Shown piece by piece: positions 5,573 to 7,206 of a DNA stretch of 7,206 bases. Position numbers and translations under genes: made by a program. Source of the DNA: an uncultured Collinsella sp. (lineage in GTDB: Bacteria; Actinomycetota; Coriobacteriia; Coriobacteriales; Coriobacteriaceae); contig CAAECT010000088.1 in the NCBI GenBank assembly GCA_900754435.1, positions 1 through 7,206 on the forward strand, given 5' to 3'. Each line of letters opens with the position of its first letter. Position 1 is the first letter of the stretch. The notes below the pieces were generated by a model, which worked only from the letters and a program-made list of their open reading frames with translations, was not told the origin of the DNA and did no database searches.

Positions 5573-6370
5573 AGCGCAAATCCGCTGCTTTCCATCGAAG
5601 GTCTGACCGCCTCCGTGGACGAGAAGACCATCCTCCACAACGTAAACCTCAACGTCGCCGCCGGCGAGACCCACGTTCTGATGGGACCCAACGGCGCCGG
5701 CAAGTCCACCCTCGGCCACCTGGTCATGGGCGACCCCGTCTACACCGTGCAGGACGGCCGCATCGTCTTTGACGGCCAGGACATCACCGAGCTCACCACC
5801 GACAAGCGTTCGCGCGCTGGCCTGTTTCTGAGCTTCCAGGCCCCGGTCGAGATCCCGGGCGTGCCGCTGTCGAGCTTTTTGCGTGCCAGCATCGCCGGCC
5901 GCCCCGGCCTGGAGATGAAGGGCAAGGAGTTCCGCCGTCGCGTCAAGGAGCTCGCGGCTGAGCTCAACATGGACACCGCCTACCTCAACCGCGAGCTGGG
6001 CGTGGGCTTCTCGGGCGGCGAGAAGAAGAAGGTCGAGATGCTCCAGCTTCTGCTGCTGCAGCCCAAGCTCGCCATTCTCGACGAGACCGACTCGGGCCTA
6101 GACGTCGACGCCCTGTCCACCGTCAGCCACGGCATGGACGCCTACCGCAAGAGCTGCGACGGCTCCATGCTCATCATCACGCACAACACGCGCATCCTGG
6201 AGCACCTGGATGTCGACCGCGTCCACGTTATGGTCAAGGGCCACATCGTGCGCGAGGACGACGCCTCGCTCATCCCCTGGATCGACAAGAACGGTTTTGA
6301 GACCTTCGAGCGCGAGGCCGCCGAGCAGCGCGCCCAGGCCGAGGCCGCCGCTGCCGAGCAGCAGGCGTAA
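5570..6370 (+). CDS. sufC: Fe-S cluster assembly ATPase SufC
   Basis: SufC is the cytosolic ABC-type ATPase of the SUF machinery. It binds SufB and SufD, and its ATP-driven dimerisation remodels the scaffold for Fe-S assembly. The 266-residue product has every expected motif: Walker A G-P-N-G-A-G-K-S-T (39-47), Q-loop Gln90, signature F-S-G-G-E-K-K-K (147-154), Walker B L-A-I-L-D-E (168-172) running into the SufC hallmark D-E-T-D-S-G-L-D-V-D-A-L (171-182), and switch His205 in I-T-H-N. The length is slightly above the usual 245-260 because of an Ala/Glu/Gln-rich C-terminal tail from about 247. The gene is first in the operon, with sufB starting 12 bases after its stop. The divergent Rrf2 regulator and the intervening operators suggest control by Fe-S demand. 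Confidence 0.97.
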   Translation: MSANPLLSIEGLTASVDEKTILHNVNLNVAAGETHVLMGPNGAGKSTLGHLVMGDPVYTVQDGRIVFDGQDITELTTDKRSRAGLFLSFQAPVEIPGVPLSSFLRASIAGRPGLEMKGKEFRRRVKELAAELNMDTAYLNRELGVGFSGGEKKKVEMLQLLLLQPKLAILDETDSGLDVDALSTVSHGMDAYRKSCDGSMLIITHNTRILEHLDVDRVHVMVKGHIVREDDASLIPWIDKNGFETFEREAAEQRAQAEAAAAEQQA

Positions 6371-6382
6371 AGGGGCGACGCA

Positions 6383-7206
6383 ATGACCAAGAACCGCACC
6401 GAGGTCGCGGACATCGACCGCAGCCTCTACGACTTCACCTATGGCGAGGAGGGATTCGAGCGCCTCGACGCCGGCATCACGCCCGACATCGTGCGCGAGA
6501 TCAGCGCCAAGAAAGACGAGCCGCAGTGGATGCTCGACCTGCGCTTAAAGTCCCTCGAGATCTTCAACCGTTTTCCCGACCCGACGTGGGGCCCCTCCAT
6601 CGAGGGCCTGGACATGGACAACATCGTCACCTACGTCAAGCCCAACACCGACCAAAAGCACGACTGGGAGTCGGTGCCCGACGACATCAAGAACACCTTT
6701 GAGCGCCTGGGCATCCCCGAGGCCGAGCGCAGCTACCTGGCAGGCGTCGGCGCGCAGTACGACTCCGAACTCGTCTACCACAACATGCAGGACACCGCGT
6801 CCAAGATGGGCATCGTCTACTCCGGCATCGAGGAGGCCCTGCACGATCCGCAGTGGGAGCCGCTCATCCACGAGAAGTTTATGACGCTCATCCCGCCCAC
6901 CGACCACAAGTTTGCGGCCCTGCACGGCGCCGTGTGGTCGGGCGGCTCTTTTGTCTACGTGCCCAAGGGCACCAAGCTCGATTTTCCGCTGCAGAGCTAC
7001 TTCCGCCTCAACGCCAAGGGCGCCGGCCAGTTTGAGCACACGCTTATCATCGTCGAAGACGACGCCGACCTGCACTTTATCGAGGGTTGCTCCGCGCCCA
7101 AGTACAACGTGGCCAACCTCCACGCCGGCGCTGTGGAGCTTTTTGTGGGCAAGCGCGCGCACCTGCGCTATTCGACCATCGAGAACTGGTCGAAGAATAT
7201 GTATAA
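6383..7206 (+). CDS. sufB: Fe-S cluster assembly scaffold SufB (3' end outside window)
   Basis: This is the first 274 codons of SufB, the scaffold subunit on which the SUF system builds nascent Fe-S clusters. The family is usually about 465-495 residues, so roughly 60% is visible. Recognisable blocks are the N-terminal region with P-x-W-M-L-x-x-R-L-K (47-56), the S-E-L-V-Y-H segment (128-133), F-V-Y-V-P-K-G (190-196), G-Q-F-E-H-T-L-I-I-V (215-224), E-G-C-S-A-P (234-239, with the conserved Cys236) and, at the edge, W-S-K-N-M-Y (269-274), a SufB hallmark. The ATG at 6383 has AAGGGG about seven bases upstream, and the gene follows sufC after 12 bases, so the two are cotranscribed. The TAA formed by the window's last three bases is out of frame and is not the stop. 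The order sufC-sufB suggests sufD, sufS and sufU downstream. Confidence 0.97.
   Translation, partial: MTKNRTEVADIDRSLYDFTYGEEGFERLDAGITPDIVREISAKKDEPQWMLDLRLKSLEIFNRFPDPTWGPSIEGLDMDNIVTYVKPNTDQKHDWESVPDDIKNTFERLGIPEAERSYLAGVGAQYDSELVYHNMQDTASKMGIVYSGIEEALHDPQWEPLIHEKFMTLIPPTDHKFAALHGAVWSGGSFVYVPKGTKLDFPLQSYFRLNAKGAGQFEHTLIIVEDDADLHFIEGCSAPKYNVANLHAGAVELFVGKRAHLRYSTIENWSKNMY

Noticed and set aside
6545..7162. 205-codon minus-strand frame opposite sufB
   Set aside because: The SufB frame is unmistakable; the antisense product is a G+C-driven Val/Leu/Gly/Asp-rich shadow.
7204..7206. Apparent TAA at the very end of the window as the SufB stop
   Set aside because: The in-frame codons are ATG (7199-7201), TAT (7202-7204), then AA-; the reading frame is still open and matches SufB W-S-K-N-M-Y-N.

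Overview
The window looks like chromosomal DNA from a high-G+C Gram-positive bacterium. A Coriobacteriia member such as Collinsella is my best guess. The reasons are a sortase-anchored surface protein, a sufC-sufB iron-sulfur operon divergent from an Rrf2 regulator, a large AAA-ATPase-like/PD-(D/E)XK-family protein of a kind common in gut anaerobes, and a G+C-rich core (44 of 60 bases at 5881-5940). This assignment is inference; no rRNA or tRNA is present to anchor it.

Layout. Positions 1-249 (+) hold the tail of a protein that resembles the C-terminus of a family-2 glycosyltransferase. It converges on a 598-residue AAA-ATPase-like protein (274-2070, -). That protein keeps the fold signatures but seems to have lost the Walker B acid and the nuclease E-x-K. 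Next is a secreted, cell-wall-anchored protein (2273-4084, -) with a signal peptide, a lysozyme/chitosanase-like N-terminal domain, a long Ser/Asp/Lys/Glu-rich stalk and an MPKTG sorting signal. An intrinsic terminator follows it at 2205-2240.

From 4212 to 5345 (-), three genes lie nose to tail: an Rrf2-type regulator with three clustered cysteines, an MNT nucleotidyltransferase (MntA-like antitoxin) and a HEPN protein with the R-X4-H-X-Y motif (HepT-like toxin). The last two overlap by 14 bases. Divergent from this cluster is the suf operon: sufC (5570-6370, +) and sufB (6383 to the window end, incomplete).

The 224-base gap between the rrf2 and sufC starts carries the most striking non-coding structure. 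Four copies of the half-site TGGGACAA, in alternating orientation, form two inverted repeats of identical geometry (TGGGACAA-N15-TTGTCCCA) just upstream of rrf2. A second, different inverted repeat overlaps the likely suf -35 box. The simplest reading is that the regulator senses Fe-S status, represses its own operon and the suf genes, and so brings the toxin-antitoxin pair under the same control. No CRISPR array, insertion sequence or RNA gene was seen, and no gene-free stretch exceeds 300 bases.
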